A DNA stretch of 64,000 nt from an uncultured Bryobacterales bacterium (GCA_951813605.1 OX638379.1:4662062-4726061), one strand, 5' to 3'. Numbered from the stretch's first letter, positions 36,133 through 46,603 are shown. Notes: generated by a model not told the origin, from the letters alone. Numbers and translations are program-made.

Positions 36133-36909
36133 GTGCGGTTCCATATCGTGACGATTTTTCCGGAATTCTTCCGGGACCCGTTCTCTTTCGGCATCCTGAG
36201 CCGAGCGAGGGATGCGGGGCTGGTGGACATCAGCATTCACGATCTGAGGGACTGGACATCGGACGCTCATCGTACTGTCGATGACAGGCCGTTCGGAGGC
36301 GACCAGGGCATGGTGATGAAGATCGAGCCGATCGACGCGGCGCTGGCCGATATCCGGTCCCAGTGCGCGAACGGCGAGGCCTGGACCGTCCTGCTGTCCG
36401 CTCAGGGGCACATCTTCGACCAGTCGTCGGCCCAGCGGCTGGCAGCAATGGACGAGGTAGTCCTCCTCTGCGGACGCTACGAGGGAGTCGACGAGCGAGT
36501 GGCGCAGCATCTGGTGGACGAGGAGCTTTCGATCGGCAATTATGTCCTGAGCGGCGGAGAGTGGGCTGCCGGAGCGATCGTGGACAGCGTGACGAGGCTT
36601 TGTCCGGGCGTAGTGGGCAACGAGGCCTCAACCAGGCTCGAGTCGTTCGCCCCGCTCGAGGGGGGCGGAATCGGGATCCTAGACCACCCGCAGTACACTC
36701 GACCGGCAAGTTACGTCTCGCCGCGCGCTCCCGGGGAGCCTTGGGACGTGCCGCAAGTGCTGCTGAGCGGCCATCATGGAGAGGTGGCCCGCTGGCGTCG
36801 CCAGGCGGCCCTGCAGAAGACTCGCGAGAATCGACCGGATCTGCTGTGGGAGATGGGGCCGGCTCGAGTCGAACAACCGGATCAGGCAAACGAGAAGAAT
36901 CGAGAGTGA
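36133..36909 (+). CDS. trmD: tRNA (guanine-N1-)-methyltransferase TrmD
   Basis: Methylates G37 in tRNAs with G at position 36. The 258-residue SPOUT enzyme starts at GTG 36133 ([12 protein letters not shown]). Knot motifs are [13 protein letters not shown] and [14 protein letters not shown], followed by the C-terminal domain with [11 protein letters not shown]. Translationally linked to rimM. Confidence 0.95.
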   Translation: MRFHIVTIFPEFFRDPFSFGILSRARDAGLVDISIHDLRDWTSDAHRTVDDRPFGGDQGMVMKIEPIDAALADIRSQCANGEAWTVLLSAQGHIFDQSSAQRLAAMDEVVLLCGRYEGVDERVAQHLVDEELSIGNYVLSGGEWAAGAIVDSVTRLCPGVVGNEASTRLESFAPLEGGGIGILDHPQYTRPASYVSPRAPGEPWDVPQVLLSGHHGEVARWRRQAALQKTRENRPDLLWEMGPARVEQPDQANEKNRE

Positions 36910-36954
36910 TCCCGCCGCGGCGGGAACCCAATACGGGATACTGGAGAGAGCGAC

Positions 36955-37314
36955 ATGCAGAACGCGATCATCGCAGAGATCGAAAAGGCTCACCGCAAGC
37001 CCCCCGAGGCCATGACGATGCTGGAGCCTGGCAACCAGATCAAGGTCCACGTGAAGATCAAGGAAGGCGAGAAAGAGCGCATCCAGATCTTCGAGGGGAT
37101 CCTGCTGGCCCGCAACAACACGGGCATCCGCGAGACGATTACGGTGCGAAAGGTGAGTTTCGGCCAAGGCGTCGAGCGCATTTTCCCGCTGCACTCGCCG
37201 GTCGTGGAGAAGATCGAGGTTGTCAAGCGCAACAGGGTGCGACGCGCCAAGCTCTACTATCTGCGCAAGCTCAAGGGCAAAGCCGCGCGCCTGAAGGAAC
37301 GGGCGTGGCGGTAG
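36955..37314 (+). CDS. rplS: 50S ribosomal protein L19
   Basis: A 119-residue L19 located at the 30S-50S interface. Visible motifs are [31 protein letters not shown] and [10 protein letters not shown]. Last gene of the block; I see no clear terminator hairpin with a T tract after it. Confidence 0.95.
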   Translation: MQNAIIAEIEKAHRKPPEAMTMLEPGNQIKVHVKIKEGEKERIQIFEGILLARNNTGIRETITVRKVSFGQGVERIFPLHSPVVEKIEVVKRNRVRRAKLYYLRKLKGKAARLKERAWR

Positions 37315-37703
37315 GGATCTAGAGCCTCGGTCACATTGTCCGATGCCAGCGCGTGCGGCGCTTTCGCGTACGCGGTTCGGTCAGAGCAGGGCGCGCGGAC
37401 ACTGGACTCGGTCAAGCAGCCCGAAACCCTCCCGCCCAATTGTCTTGCGGCCAACTGGCCTGCTCCTGAAAATGCACGAAGCGGAATGCCGAGCGAGCTG
37501 AGTCACCCGGAATGCGATCTCGGCGTTTTCGGAGTGACCTAATGCGTCGACCGTGACCTGCTTCCAAGGACTCACGCCTCCAAGCGCCCGAAAGGGCGAC
37601 CGGGCTTCGCGGGAAGCGCCATATGGCCGGGCACGCGAGGCCGGCTGCTCGGCGCGCGCGAATCGGCGTGACTCCCCGGGCTCCGTGATAATTCGGCCGG
37701 GGA
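37315..37703. other. Intergenic region, no supported gene
   Basis: About 390 bases between rplS and the convergent lipoprotein gene. Short frames on both strands lack ribosome sites and codon bias. No strong terminator seen. Confidence 0.45.
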
Positions 37704-38960
37704 TCACTGATTCCTGACGCTTTCCCCCAGCCACCGGATCTTCTCTCCTCCGATCAACGGCAATGACAGGATCGCGTTATTGGAGTGGTCGAAGGCGACC
37801 TTCGCAAGACGGGCTGCGTGCGGGCGAAAGACGACCAAGGAGCGTTCCGCGTTCGTCACGCCGCCGCCAATCACGTCTCGCAGCAATTGGCCAAGTAATG
37901 TCCCCGGGGCGACTTGCTTGCTGAATCCGTTGACTTCAACGGTCACGAAAAGGTTGAACGAGAGTTCGCGCGGGCCCACCGAGCACCAATCCTCTGCGTC
38001 GCGTGCAAGACAACGGCTCGGATCCTCGATCACGCTTGCGGATCGCGCCTCCAACTCCCTGCGCGTGGGCGCTTTGACGAACAGCAGGTCGTGATCGTGC
38101 GCCTCGGCCACCCGAATTAGGTAGATCATCCGCATGAACCGAACGTCCGACAAGAAAGCAAACCCTGTCGCCTGTGGCGCGTCGAGTGACTCGACTTCCC
38201 CGCTCTGGAAAAATTTGGTCCGTTGGTGCTGGAATCGAAGGGCTCCGTCTCCGCCGGCTCGAACGGCAAACCAGCTTTCCTCGTATCCGAGTAGATCTGG
38301 AGAAGAACGAACCGCAATGTTCAACGTGCCGTGCGACCCGGCTTGCTTGCTGGCGACAGAAGCCACAGCGGAGCGTTCGGCGCTAGGCCCGTCTCTGAAA
38401 ACCGGCCCGACGACTCTCAGTTCTTGTCCTGGATGGAAATCCATGAATTCCGAACCAGCGATCTTGCCAAACTGCACGCTATAGGTGTGTCTGAGGCGCA
38501 GGGGAAATGACTGTGCAATTCGCGAGACGAACGACCGGGCTTGCCCCTGCGGAATGCACCCCCGTTCCCTCAACAAGTCCGACCATCGACCGAGCCAGCC
38601 GGCGGGACGCACGGCTAGCGTTCCTCGGTCAACCACGATCTTGAGTGCCCTGCCTCGCGGTCTGGTCGACAAGCCGGCCTCGTCCAGGCGGCAATCGGCT
38701 TGCCGATCCGGCATCTGGACGCTGAAAGTCCGTGAACGAATGTCCGCGGCTTTAACGCCGGGCGGCACCAGCACGGCGTTTGCGCGCTCGCCTAGGAGTC
38801 GATACGACCGGCTCGCGCAGCTGCAAGCACAAAGCAGGAGGACGGCGCATGCCAGAGCGAGTTCGATCACGCCGCGTGATCTTGTTCCGCTAGATCTGAA
38901 CACGGACCGCACCTCGCGCTGACGGTGCGATTCCCACGCGCTCCCTCCCCGCGCGGTCAT
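37704..38960 (-). CDS. Hypothetical exported lipoprotein-like protein
   Basis: A 418-residue protein of unrecognised family. A hydrophobic stretch (about residues 32-46) ends in CACSCAS, compatible with a lipoprotein signal, so the true start may be an internal codon closer to it. The rest is mixed alpha/beta with few motifs. The last 80 residues contain NGFSKQVAPGTLLGQLLRDVIGG and could form a SLBB- or GfcC-like beta-grasp domain, but that is weak inference. It is on the same strand as the SDR gene, whose stop is only a few bases away. Confidence 0.6.
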   Translation of the reverse strand: MTARGGSAWESHRQREVRSVFRSSGTRSRGVIELALACAVLLLCACSCASRSYRLLGERANAVLVPPGVKAADIRSRTFSVQMPDRQADCRLDEAGLSTRPRGRALKIVVDRGTLAVRPAGWLGRWSDLLRERGCIPQGQARSFVSRIAQSFPLRLRHTYSVQFGKIAGSEFMDFHPGQELRVVGPVFRDGPSAERSAVASVASKQAGSHGTLNIAVRSSPDLLGYEESWFAVRAGGDGALRFQHQRTKFFQSGEVESLDAPQATGFAFLSDVRFMRMIYLIRVAEAHDHDLLFVKAPTRRELEARSASVIEDPSRCLARDAEDWCSVGPRELSFNLFVTVEVNGFSKQVAPGTLLGQLLRDVIGGGVTNAERSLVVFRPHAARLAKVAFDHSNNAILSLPLIGGEKIRWLGESVRNQ

Positions 38961-38963
38961 TAC

Positions 38964-39707
38964 CTAGAGGCTGCGAAGGTGGAAGCCGCCATCCACGTCA
39001 ATGACTTGGCCCGCGGAGTAGTCCAGACCGCCGTTGGCGACTGCCCGGACGGCCTTCGCGACGTCTTCCGGTTGTCCCAAGCGACCTTGCGGGAGCAACC
39101 CTTCCGCCGCCAGCTTCCTGTACATCTTGAGAACCGGCTTGACCATGTCGGTCTCGATGATGCCGGGCCGGACTTCAAACACTCCGACGCCCTCGCCGGC
39201 CAGCCTGGTGGCGTACAATTGCGCCGCCATGCTCAGGCCGGCTTTCGAAATGCAGTACTCGCCGCGGCTCGTCGATGCCGTGTAGGACGAGATCGAGGTG
39301 ATGAACACAATTCGCCCGGCACCAGCCTTTGCCATCATCCCGGCGACCTTCTGCGTCAGGAAATACGGCCCCCGCAGATTCGTGTCCAGGACTTCCGCGA
39401 AGCTCTCTTCGGTCGCCTCCAAGATGTCGTTGCGCTCGCGAGGGGCCATGCCCGCATTGTTGACGAGCAAATCGATGCGCCCGTATTCGTCGCGCAGGCA
39501 GCGCGCGACTGCGTCCCGATCAGCTCTCGAAGCAACATCCATCTGGAAGATGGCGGCCCCGCATTCCCTTTTCATGCTCTGGGCAGCCTTCAAGTTGCCG
39601 CGGTAAGTTCCGAGGACGCGGTGGGTCCTGGCCAGCTCGATGGCAATAGCCCTGCCGATGCCTCGACTCGCGCCGGTAACAAGGGCTACAGGTAATTCAT
39701 CAGTCAT
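38964..39707 (-). CDS. Short-chain dehydrogenase/reductase (3-ketoacyl-ACP reductase type)
   Basis: A 247-residue classical SDR using NAD(P)H. TGASRGIG is the cofactor motif (about residues 11-18), NNAG lies near residue 90, and the catalytic Ser-Tyr-Lys set is in SISSYTASTSRGEYCISK. I chose ATG 39707; the open frame beyond it is antisense to the DUF1501 gene. Substrate unknown. Confidence 0.9.
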   Translation of the reverse strand: MTDELPVALVTGASRGIGRAIAIELARTHRVLGTYRGNLKAAQSMKRECGAAIFQMDVASRADRDAVARCLRDEYGRIDLLVNNAGMAPRERNDILEATEESFAEVLDTNLRGPYFLTQKVAGMMAKAGAGRIVFITSISSYTASTSRGEYCISKAGLSMAAQLYATRLAGEGVGVFEVRPGIIETDMVKPVLKMYRKLAAEGLLPQGRLGQPEDVAKAVRAVANGGLDYSAGQVIDVDGGFHLRSL

Positions 39708-39766
39708 CGCAGGGAACTCCGGAAACGCTCCGCCTTCAATGGCAGGTATTCGGCCGGCAAGAGGCG

Positions 39767-41200
39767 CTACGCAAGCACCGGTCGCAAGATCTCGCCATGC
39801 ACATCCGTGAGGCGGAAGTGCCGCCCTTGGTACTTGAACGTCAGCTTCTTGTGGTCCACTCCTAGCAGGTGCAGGATCGTCGCATGCAGGTCGTGGACGC
39901 TTACCGGGTTCTCGGCAACATTGTACGAGTAGTCGTCGGTGGCGCCGTACGTCACGCCGCCCTGCACGCCGCCGCCGGCAAGCCAGATCGAGAAGCACCG
40001 GGGATGATGGTCCCGTCCGTAGCTGTCGGCGGTGAGCTTGCCCTGGCAGTAAACCGTTCGACCGAACTCGCCCCCCCAGACGACCAGCGTGTCGTCCAGC
40101 ATGCCGCGCTGGTCGAGGTCCTTGATCAGAGCGGCGGAAGCCTGATCCGTCTGAGCGCACTTGTTGGCGACGTTCATGGGCAGCCTGCTGTGGTGATCCC
40201 AGCCCCTGTGGAAGAGCTGAACGCAGCGGACCCCTCGCTCCACCAGTCGCCGAGCGAGCAGGCAGTTGCTGGCATAGCTTCCCGGCTTGCGGGAGTCCTC
40301 GCCGTACATCTCGAAGACATGTTCCGGCTCTGACGCCATGTCCGTCAGCTCGGGGACCGAGGCTTGCATGCGGTACGCCATCTCGTACTGGGCGATGCGA
40401 TTCTCAATCTCGGGATCGCCGTACTCGTCCCAATGCAATCGATTGAGCGCCGACAGATCCTCGAGGTAGTGGCGGCGGTCGTCGCGCGAGAAACCATCCG
40501 GATCGTTCAAGTACAGAACGGGCTCGCGGCCCGCCCGGAACTTCACGGCTTGGTAGCGCGTCGGAAGGAAGCCGCTGCCCCATAGGCGGGAGTAGAGCGG
40601 CTGCCCGGAACTGCCGAGAGACACCATCACCACGAATGCCGGCAAGCTGCTGCTCTCGCTCCCCAGCCCGTAAGAGAGCCAAGAGCCCAGGCTCGGGCGA
40701 CCGGCCAGCTGGTGGCCCGTCTGCAGGAAAGTGATCGCGGGATCGTGGTTGATCTGTTCCGTATGCATCGACCGGATCACCGCGATCTTGTCGGCAATCG
40801 AGGCGATGTGCGGCAGCAGCTCGCTGAACTCCTGCCCCGACGCGCCGTGGCGGGCGAAGGAGAACGTGGACGGGGCAACCGGGAAACTAGTCTGGGCCGC
40901 CGTCATGCCGGTCAGGCGCTGCCCGCCCCTGATCGAATCGGGCAGCTCGGTCCCCTGCCGATCCCGCAGCCCCGGCTTGGGGTCGTACAGATCCATCTGG
41001 GAGGGACCGCCGGACTGGAACAGGTAGATCACCCGCTTCGCGCGCGGGGCGAAATGCGGCACGCCGGGCAGACCTGCCTGTCCGGGGGCTGCGTCGAGGT
41101 CCCGGGCAAGAAGGTTCGACAGGGCGGCGATTCCTAGGCCGCCAGCGGTGCGCGAGAAGAAATGTCTCCGCGTCAGCTCGAGGTCAAATTCGGTCGTCAC
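39767..41200 (-). CDS. DUF1501 family protein with Tat signal (alkaline-phosphatase fold)
   Basis: A 477-residue exported protein. The leader LTRRHFFSRTAGGLGIAAL is a twin-arginine signal. The body has FQSGGPSQMDLYDPKP and the C-terminal WGGEFGRT and GRDHHP motifs typical of DUF1501, related to the alkaline phosphatase/sulfatase superfamily. Starts at GTG 41200, three bases after the stop of the PSD1 gene, so the two are translationally coupled. This pair is common in Planctomycetota, Verrucomicrobiota and Acidobacteriota, with unproven roles in polymer breakdown. Confidence 0.9.
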   Translation of the reverse strand: MTTEFDLELTRRHFFSRTAGGLGIAALSNLLARDLDAAPGQAGLPGVPHFAPRAKRVIYLFQSGGPSQMDLYDPKPGLRDRQGTELPDSIRGGQRLTGMTAAQTSFPVAPSTFSFARHGASGQEFSELLPHIASIADKIAVIRSMHTEQINHDPAITFLQTGHQLAGRPSLGSWLSYGLGSESSSLPAFVVMVSLGSSGQPLYSRLWGSGFLPTRYQAVKFRAGREPVLYLNDPDGFSRDDRRHYLEDLSALNRLHWDEYGDPEIENRIAQYEMAYRMQASVPELTDMASEPEHVFEMYGEDSRKPGSYASNCLLARRLVERGVRCVQLFHRGWDHHSRLPMNVANKCAQTDQASAALIKDLDQRGMLDDTLVVWGGEFGRTVYCQGKLTADSYGRDHHPRCFSIWLAGGGVQGGVTYGATDDYSYNVAENPVSVHDLHATILHLLGVDHKKLTFKYQGRHFRLTDVHGEILRPVLA

Positions 41201-41203
41201 GGC

Positions 41204-44200
41204 TTATTCCCTCGTAATTGTCTCGTCGAGATTCAGCAGCATGCTGGCGACTGCTGTGTAGGCTGCCAGCTCGGTCGTTTCGAGCGAGTCATCCCGCGGA
41301 TGCTCGCCAGTTGCCAGGTAGCGCTCCGCATCTTCCGGCTTCGTCTTGTACCGGTCGCGGTAGCGATACAGGCTGGATCGAAGGATGCCCGATTCCTGGC
41401 TCGAGGACGGGCGGGCCGTCGCAAGCAGGAACCCGTATTCCAACCGCTGCTCATCGGTCTCCCCGCCCTCGCGCAGCATGCGCTCGGCATACAAGCGGGC
41501 AGCTTCGCTATAGGTGGGATCGTTCATCAGGTTGAGCGCTTGGATGGGCGTGTTGGTTCGGACTTCGCGCACCACGCAGGTCTCCCTGGGGGCCGCGTCG
41601 AAGGCCAGCATGGCTGGCGGCCCCAGGGTCCTCTTCCAATAGGTGTAAAGGCTGCGCCGGTAGAGCTTGTCACCGTGGTCGTTCTCGTAGGCACCCCAGT
41701 TCGACAATTCCTTCCATAGCCCTCCCGGCTGGTAGGGCTTGACGGAGGGGCCCCCAGAGTCTGGCGATAGCAGGCCCGCTATGGCCAGGGCCTGGTCCCG
41801 GATCGACTCCGCCGGCAGCCTCTGCCTCGTTGCGCGCGCCAACAGCACGTTCCCCGGATCCCTTTCGAGCGCTTCGGCGGTCACCTTCGACGCTTGGCGG
41901 TAGGTGGCGCTCGTAGCGATCGTCCGCAAGAGGCCCTTGACATCCCAGCCGCTAGCTACAAACTCCCAGGCCAGCCAGTCCAGCAGCTCGGGGTGGGTGG
42001 GCGCGGCGCCTTGCGAGCCGAAGTCCTCCACGGTGGCGACGATCCCGCTCCCGAAAAGCATTTGCCAGAATCGATTGACGGTAACGCGAGCCGTCAGCGG
42101 GTGGGAAGGGTCGGTGAGCCAGCGCGCCAAGCCAAGCCGGTTGTTCGGCTCGCCCGCGGGCATGGGGGGCAGAGCCGCCGGCAATCCCGGATCGACGCGG
42201 TCGCGCGGCGCGTCGAACGACCCTCGAAACAGGATATGCGTGGGGCGGAGGTCAGCGCGCTCTTCCATGACCATCACGGTCGGTAGCGAAGCGACGAAGT
42301 CTTCCCTCTCGAGCAGCAGGCCCCGCAGCTCGCTCCACGACACGGCCAAGCCCTCGGGCGCGGCGAGCTCCAAGAATGCCCGGCGCAACTTGCGCCGCTG
42401 GGCCGCCGTGCGGCTTGCGCGGGGCATGACAGAAATTTCCGCGGCTGTCTCCGCGACGGCCACCATAGCCGCATCCTCGGCGCTCAACGCTCGGGAGTAC
42501 ACTCGCACGTCGTCGATCAATCCCCGGAAGCGGTCGCCCGGCTGCGGTCCGTAGCCGATGCGCAACGGCTCGTCGACTTTCGTGGCGTTCAGCGACTCAT
42601 CGATGAGCGATTTCGCGGCGGCCCGCCGGCCGTTGACGTAGAGCCGCATTCCATCGGTGTTCCGGGTGCCGTCGTACGTGCCCGCAACATGCGTCCACTC
42701 GCCTAGGGGAATCGCTTCCTCGGACTCGACTCGCGTCCGGTCCGAAATACTGGCGGTATCCAGCCGCAGCTGAAGTCTTCCGTCGACCAGAAACAGGCCG
42801 TAGCCCTTAGGGCCGTCGGCCATGTAGCGAGCGACGATGCCGCCAGTGCCGTTCTCGGCACGAATCCACGCCGACAGCGTGAACGGATCGTAGAAGTCGT
42901 AGTCAGCAATGTCGCCGAGGCTGAAGTAGCGCCGGCCGTCGAGCCGCGCGGCCCGCCCGGACCGGCCCTCCTCCGCCGAGCCTGCCTCGTCGAACGTCCG
43001 GCGAGCGACGAGCCGATCCGAGTAGGCCCACTGCCCGATACCTGGCGGCAAAGCCGGGCCGGCGACGGCTTCCTCGATCTCCGTTTCGCGGTTCTCAAAC
43101 TCGGTCTCAAGCCGCTCGATGCGCTGGTCGATGGCGTCGAGCCGGGCCTGCTGCTCCAAGGTGGGCGCATGCAGGATAGGCGGCGTGTTGCCGTACTTGT
43201 AATAGCGGCCCCGGTCGGACACATTGTTGAAGTAGGCGTAGAACTGGTAGAACTCCTTCTGGGAAACCGGGTCGTACTTGTGGTCGTGACAGCGAGCGCA
43301 GCCCATCGTCAAGCCAAGCCAAACCGTCGCGGTGGTCTCCAGGCGGTCCACGGCGTACTCGACTTGGTACTCGTCCGGATCGGTCCCGTTCTCGGCATTC
43401 CCGCGATGATTGCGATTGAAACCGGTTGCGACGAGCTGCGAGAGCGTCGGGTCCGGCAGCAAGTCGCCTGCCAATTGCTCGACGGTGAACTGATCGAACG
43501 GCATGTTGCCGTTGAACGCTTCGATGACCCAGTCGCGCCACCGCCACATGTCGCGCGGCCGGTCATTCTGGTAGCCGTTCGTGTCGGCATAGCGGGCCGC
43601 TTCCAGCCAGCGGAACGCCATGCGCTCGCCGAATCGCGGCGATGCCAGCAGGCGCTCGACCACGCGCTCGTAAGCTGCCGGGGAGTCATCCGCCAAGAAA
43701 CCATGCACCTCCGCCGGAGTCGGCGGCAAACCCGTCAAGTCAAGCGTGACCCGTCGCAGGAGCGTTGCACGCTGTGCCGGGGGGGACGGCTCGATATTCC
43801 CGTCACGAAGGCGCTCGAGGACAAACCGGTCCACCGGATTCAGCCTCCGTCCGTCGGATCGGGCTCCTTCGTCGGTCGGCCTGCGGGGAGGCTCGAACGC
43901 CCAATGCCCGGACCACGGGGCGCCCTCCTGCACCCAATTCCTTAGCTTCGCGATCTCCGCTGGGCTCAAAGGCGCGTGGCCCATGGCTTCCGGGGGCATC
44001 CGCCGGGCCGCTTCGGTAGCTTCGACGCGACGCACGAGCTCACTCTCTTCGGGCTTGCCGCGCACGATCGCAAAGCCGCCGCCGGCCAGCGGCGCGAAGG
44101 CGCCTTCCTCCATATCGAGTCGCAGCGGCGACATCCTCGTAGCCTCGTCGGGGCCGTGGCACGCGTAGCAGCGATCAGAAAGTATCGGCCGCACGTCGGC

Positions 44201-44284
44201 ATGGAAATCCACCGCGGCCGCGCAGGGAACTGCCCCTGCGGAAACGCAGATCAGAACGGATGCAAGAAGAGTCGGGCGAGGCAC
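41204..44284 (-). CDS. Planctomycete-type cytochrome PSD1/DUF1549/LamG/DUF1553 protein
   Basis: A 1026-residue exported protein. Signal peptide about residues 1-24; PSCyt1 haem motif CYACH (Cys39, Cys42, His43); DUF1549 region from about residue 145 with GLPPTPAEV and NGYQNDRPRDMWRWRDWV; a second conserved segment GCARCHDHKYDP containing another CxxCH; a concanavalin/LamG domain at about residues 430-600; and C-terminal DUF1553 with NRFWQMLFG and ETCVVREVRTNTPIQAL. It is expressed upstream of and coupled to the DUF1501 protein; together they probably act at the cell surface. Confidence 0.92.
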   Translation of the reverse strand: MPRPTLLASVLICVSAGAVPCAAAVDFHADVRPILSDRCYACHGPDEATRMSPLRLDMEEGAFAPLAGGGFAIVRGKPEESELVRRVEATEAARRMPPEAMGHAPLSPAEIAKLRNWVQEGAPWSGHWAFEPPRRPTDEGARSDGRRLNPVDRFVLERLRDGNIEPSPPAQRATLLRRVTLDLTGLPPTPAEVHGFLADDSPAAYERVVERLLASPRFGERMAFRWLEAARYADTNGYQNDRPRDMWRWRDWVIEAFNGNMPFDQFTVEQLAGDLLPDPTLSQLVATGFNRNHRGNAENGTDPDEYQVEYAVDRLETTATVWLGLTMGCARCHDHKYDPVSQKEFYQFYAYFNNVSDRGRYYKYGNTPPILHAPTLEQQARLDAIDQRIERLETEFENRETEIEEAVAGPALPPGIGQWAYSDRLVARRTFDEAGSAEEGRSGRAARLDGRRYFSLGDIADYDFYDPFTLSAWIRAENGTGGIVARYMADGPKGYGLFLVDGRLQLRLDTASISDRTRVESEEAIPLGEWTHVAGTYDGTRNTDGMRLYVNGRRAAAKSLIDESLNATKVDEPLRIGYGPQPGDRFRGLIDDVRVYSRALSAEDAAMVAVAETAAEISVMPRASRTAAQRRKLRRAFLELAAPEGLAVSWSELRGLLLEREDFVASLPTVMVMEERADLRPTHILFRGSFDAPRDRVDPGLPAALPPMPAGEPNNRLGLARWLTDPSHPLTARVTVNRFWQMLFGSGIVATVEDFGSQGAAPTHPELLDWLAWEFVASGWDVKGLLRTIATSATYRQASKVTAEALERDPGNVLLARATRQRLPAESIRDQALAIAGLLSPDSGGPSVKPYQPGGLWKELSNWGAYENDHGDKLYRRSLYTYWKRTLGPPAMLAFDAAPRETCVVREVRTNTPIQALNLMNDPTYSEAARLYAERMLREGGETDEQRLEYGFLLATARPSSSQESGILRSSLYRYRDRYKTKPEDAERYLATGEHPRDDSLETTELAAYTAVASMLLNLDETITRE

Positions 44285-44376
44285 CGCAACAATATTGTAC
44301 TCAGAGGGCGCTCGATCCGGCGAGCATCAGCGGTCGCCAAGACCGTCTTTCTAAGAGCCCGGGCACCCCGAAACGA

Positions 44377-45243
44377 TCATTTCGGGAAGAAGGGGACGAG
44401 CCGGCGGATCTCCTTCTCGTCCGGCTGGATTCCGTATTCAGTGATCTCGAACGCCTCGGCATGGCGGATTTGGGCGGCCGCGTCACCGTAACGCGCCCGC
44501 GCGGACGCCCGCCAAGCTTCCGGCATCGAGAATCGGCGCACGGATTTGAGCCACTCGAGGCGCCCCTGCGGATCCTTCGGCACCTGGTCTAGAGCGCCGG
44601 CGTGCCACGGCAGCCACTCGTAGAACTGCGAGACATGGGCATCCATTGCCGCGTACTTGTTCTCGATCACATCATCGATCGACACCACGATGTCGGGCCG
44701 GAACGGCTGGGGCCTGGCAAACCGATCGGAGAAATACAGGAAAAGAGGGTTCTTGCGGATCGCCGGCGTGTCGCTGGCGATGTTCGGCACGGTGACCATG
44801 TAGGAGGCGTCCTGGACCAGGATGCCAGTGTAGCGGTGGTCCGGATGGTAGTCGTTCGGGCGGGGAGCAATCACGATGTCCGCGTTCCACGCGCGAATCC
44901 TGCGGATGATCTGCAAGCGCACATCCAAGCTCGGCACAAGCTCCCCGTCGTGGTTGTCGAGGACCTCGTACTCGATGCCCAGCCTGCGCCCCGATTCCAG
45001 GGCCTCCGCCCGGCGCCGCGCGGCCAGCATCCCGCCGCCCTCGGCTTGATGCCCGGCGTCTCCGTTCGTCACCGAGACGAACTTGACCATGTGCCCGCCG
45101 GCGGCATACTTGGCCGCGATTCCTCCGGCCTTGATGTCGCAATCGTCGGGATGCGCGCCTATCGCGATGACGCGAATGGGATCGGCGGAAAGTTGTGCAG
45201 CGGTCAACATGGCTAGGGCAAGCAGCTTTCGGATAGCGGACAC
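44377..45243 (-). CDS. Secreted PIG-L family deacetylase
   Basis: A 288-residue LmbE/PIG-L zinc deacetylase that removes acetyl from N-acetylglucosamine-like groups. The zinc motif AHPDD is at about residues 30-34 and HPDHRYTG supplies the third ligand. I chose GTG 45243, preceded by AAAGGAG, because it gives a short signal peptide ending AAQLSA; the open frame further upstream lies over the permease gene. It follows the amino acid permease gene on the same strand. Confidence 0.86.
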   Translation of the reverse strand: MSAIRKLLALAMLTAAQLSADPIRVIAIGAHPDDCDIKAGGIAAKYAAGGHMVKFVSVTNGDAGHQAEGGGMLAARRRAEALESGRRLGIEYEVLDNHDGELVPSLDVRLQIIRRIRAWNADIVIAPRPNDYHPDHRYTGILVQDASYMVTVPNIASDTPAIRKNPLFLYFSDRFARPQPFRPDIVVSIDDVIENKYAAMDAHVSQFYEWLPWHAGALDQVPKDPQGRLEWLKSVRRFSMPEAWRASARARYGDAAAQIRHAEAFEITEYGIQPDEKEIRRLVPFFPK

Positions 45244-45259
45244 GGTGGACTGGCTCCTT

Positions 45260-46603
45260 TCACCGGGTCTCGGCACCGCCGAACGGCCATTCCCTCTGGC
45301 GCCAAGCAATCGCCAAGTATACTGCAACCCCGAGCAGCAGCGTGCCAATCCCGAACAGGATGAAGGACCGACCCAGCGACAGGAACACATAAATATAACC
45401 GACGAGAGAAACAATGGCGGGCAGCGGATAGGCCCACATCTCGAATGGCCTGCGGATGTCGGGGCGACGGGCGCGGATCAGGAAAAGGGCGATCGTATGC
45501 CCGATGAACTGAATCAGGATGCGCGCCGCCATGAGCGCCTTGATCACTTGGTCAAGGCTGAAGAAGCTCGCCGCGATCGCGCCGGCTCCGATTAGGAGCA
45601 GCGACCGGTGGGGGAATTCCTTGGTGGGGTGCAGCGCCGCAAGCTGCCGGAAAAACACGCCGTCGCGCGCTGCGGCGTAGGGCACGCGGGAATAGCCAAG
45701 CAGCAGCGCGAAGATCGAGCCGAACGCGGTGACCACGATCATCCCCGCGAGCAGCTTCGCGGCGGTCGGCCCGTACACTCGCTCCACGAACAGAGCGCCC
45801 AGGAACTGCGACTCCATGGCCTCGCGCCACGGCACGACACCGATGAAGCTGAAGGAGATCGCGATGTCGATCGCGGCGACGCCGAGAATCGAGTACAGCA
45901 CCGCTCGCGGGATCGTGCGGCCGGGATCGCGTACCTCGGCCCCCAGGTAACAGACTTGGTAGTAGCCTAGGAACAGGTAGAGCACCTCGGCCGAGCCTTC
46001 GCCGAGCCCGAGCAGGAAATCGAAATCGAGTCGCAGAGCGTCTTCCGGCAGGGAGAAGGCGAGAGCCGGATCAAAGTGAAGGATCCCGGTGAGGATGACC
46101 CAGCCCGTCGTCAGCAGCATCACGCTCCACAGCCCGAACATCAGCTTCGCGATGTCGTCAATTCGCCGGTACAGGGCGACGACCAGCAACGCGCAGATCC
46201 CAGCCGCCAGCAGCTTGCCTTCGAATGCGGTCAGGTCCGGCAGGAACACGCGCAGGTACTGGACCAGGCCGATATTCCCGCTGGCGATTTCCAGCGGGCC
46301 GGCGAACAGGACCTGCCACACGAACAGAAACGCCAGCATGCGCCCCCACTTCTTCGGACCGAACCCTTCCCGCAGGAAGACGTAGGTCCCGCCCGAGGCG
46401 GGCTTGGCGGCACCGAGTTCGGCCACAACCATCCCGTCAGCGAGAGCAATCACCGTGCCAACCGCCCAAGCAAGATACGCTTGCGGCCCGCCCAAGGTCT
46501 TGAGGATCAAGGCAATCGCGATGAATGGGCCGATCCCCACCATGTTGGACATGTTGATGGTGGTGGCGTTCAGGAGCCCCAGCCTGCGTTGCATACCGTT
46601 CAT
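45260..46603 (-). CDS. APC superfamily amino acid permease
   Basis: A 447-residue polytopic inner-membrane transporter with about 12 hydrophobic segments. The first membrane segment carries the substrate-binding signature GIGPFIAIALI (about residues 23-33), and GGTYVFLREGFGP near residue 71 is typical of the APC family. Substrate cannot be assigned; likely an amino acid or amine taken up with protons or exchanged. Confidence 0.9.
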   Translation of the reverse strand: MNGMQRRLGLLNATTINMSNMVGIGPFIAIALILKTLGGPQAYLAWAVGTVIALADGMVVAELGAAKPASGGTYVFLREGFGPKKWGRMLAFLFVWQVLFAGPLEIASGNIGLVQYLRVFLPDLTAFEGKLLAAGICALLVVALYRRIDDIAKLMFGLWSVMLLTTGWVILTGILHFDPALAFSLPEDALRLDFDFLLGLGEGSAEVLYLFLGYYQVCYLGAEVRDPGRTIPRAVLYSILGVAAIDIAISFSFIGVVPWREAMESQFLGALFVERVYGPTAAKLLAGMIVVTAFGSIFALLLGYSRVPYAAARDGVFFRQLAALHPTKEFPHRSLLLIGAGAIAASFFSLDQVIKALMAARILIQFIGHTIALFLIRARRPDIRRPFEMWAYPLPAIVSLVGYIYVFLSLGRSFILFGIGTLLLGVAVYLAIAWRQREWPFGGAETR

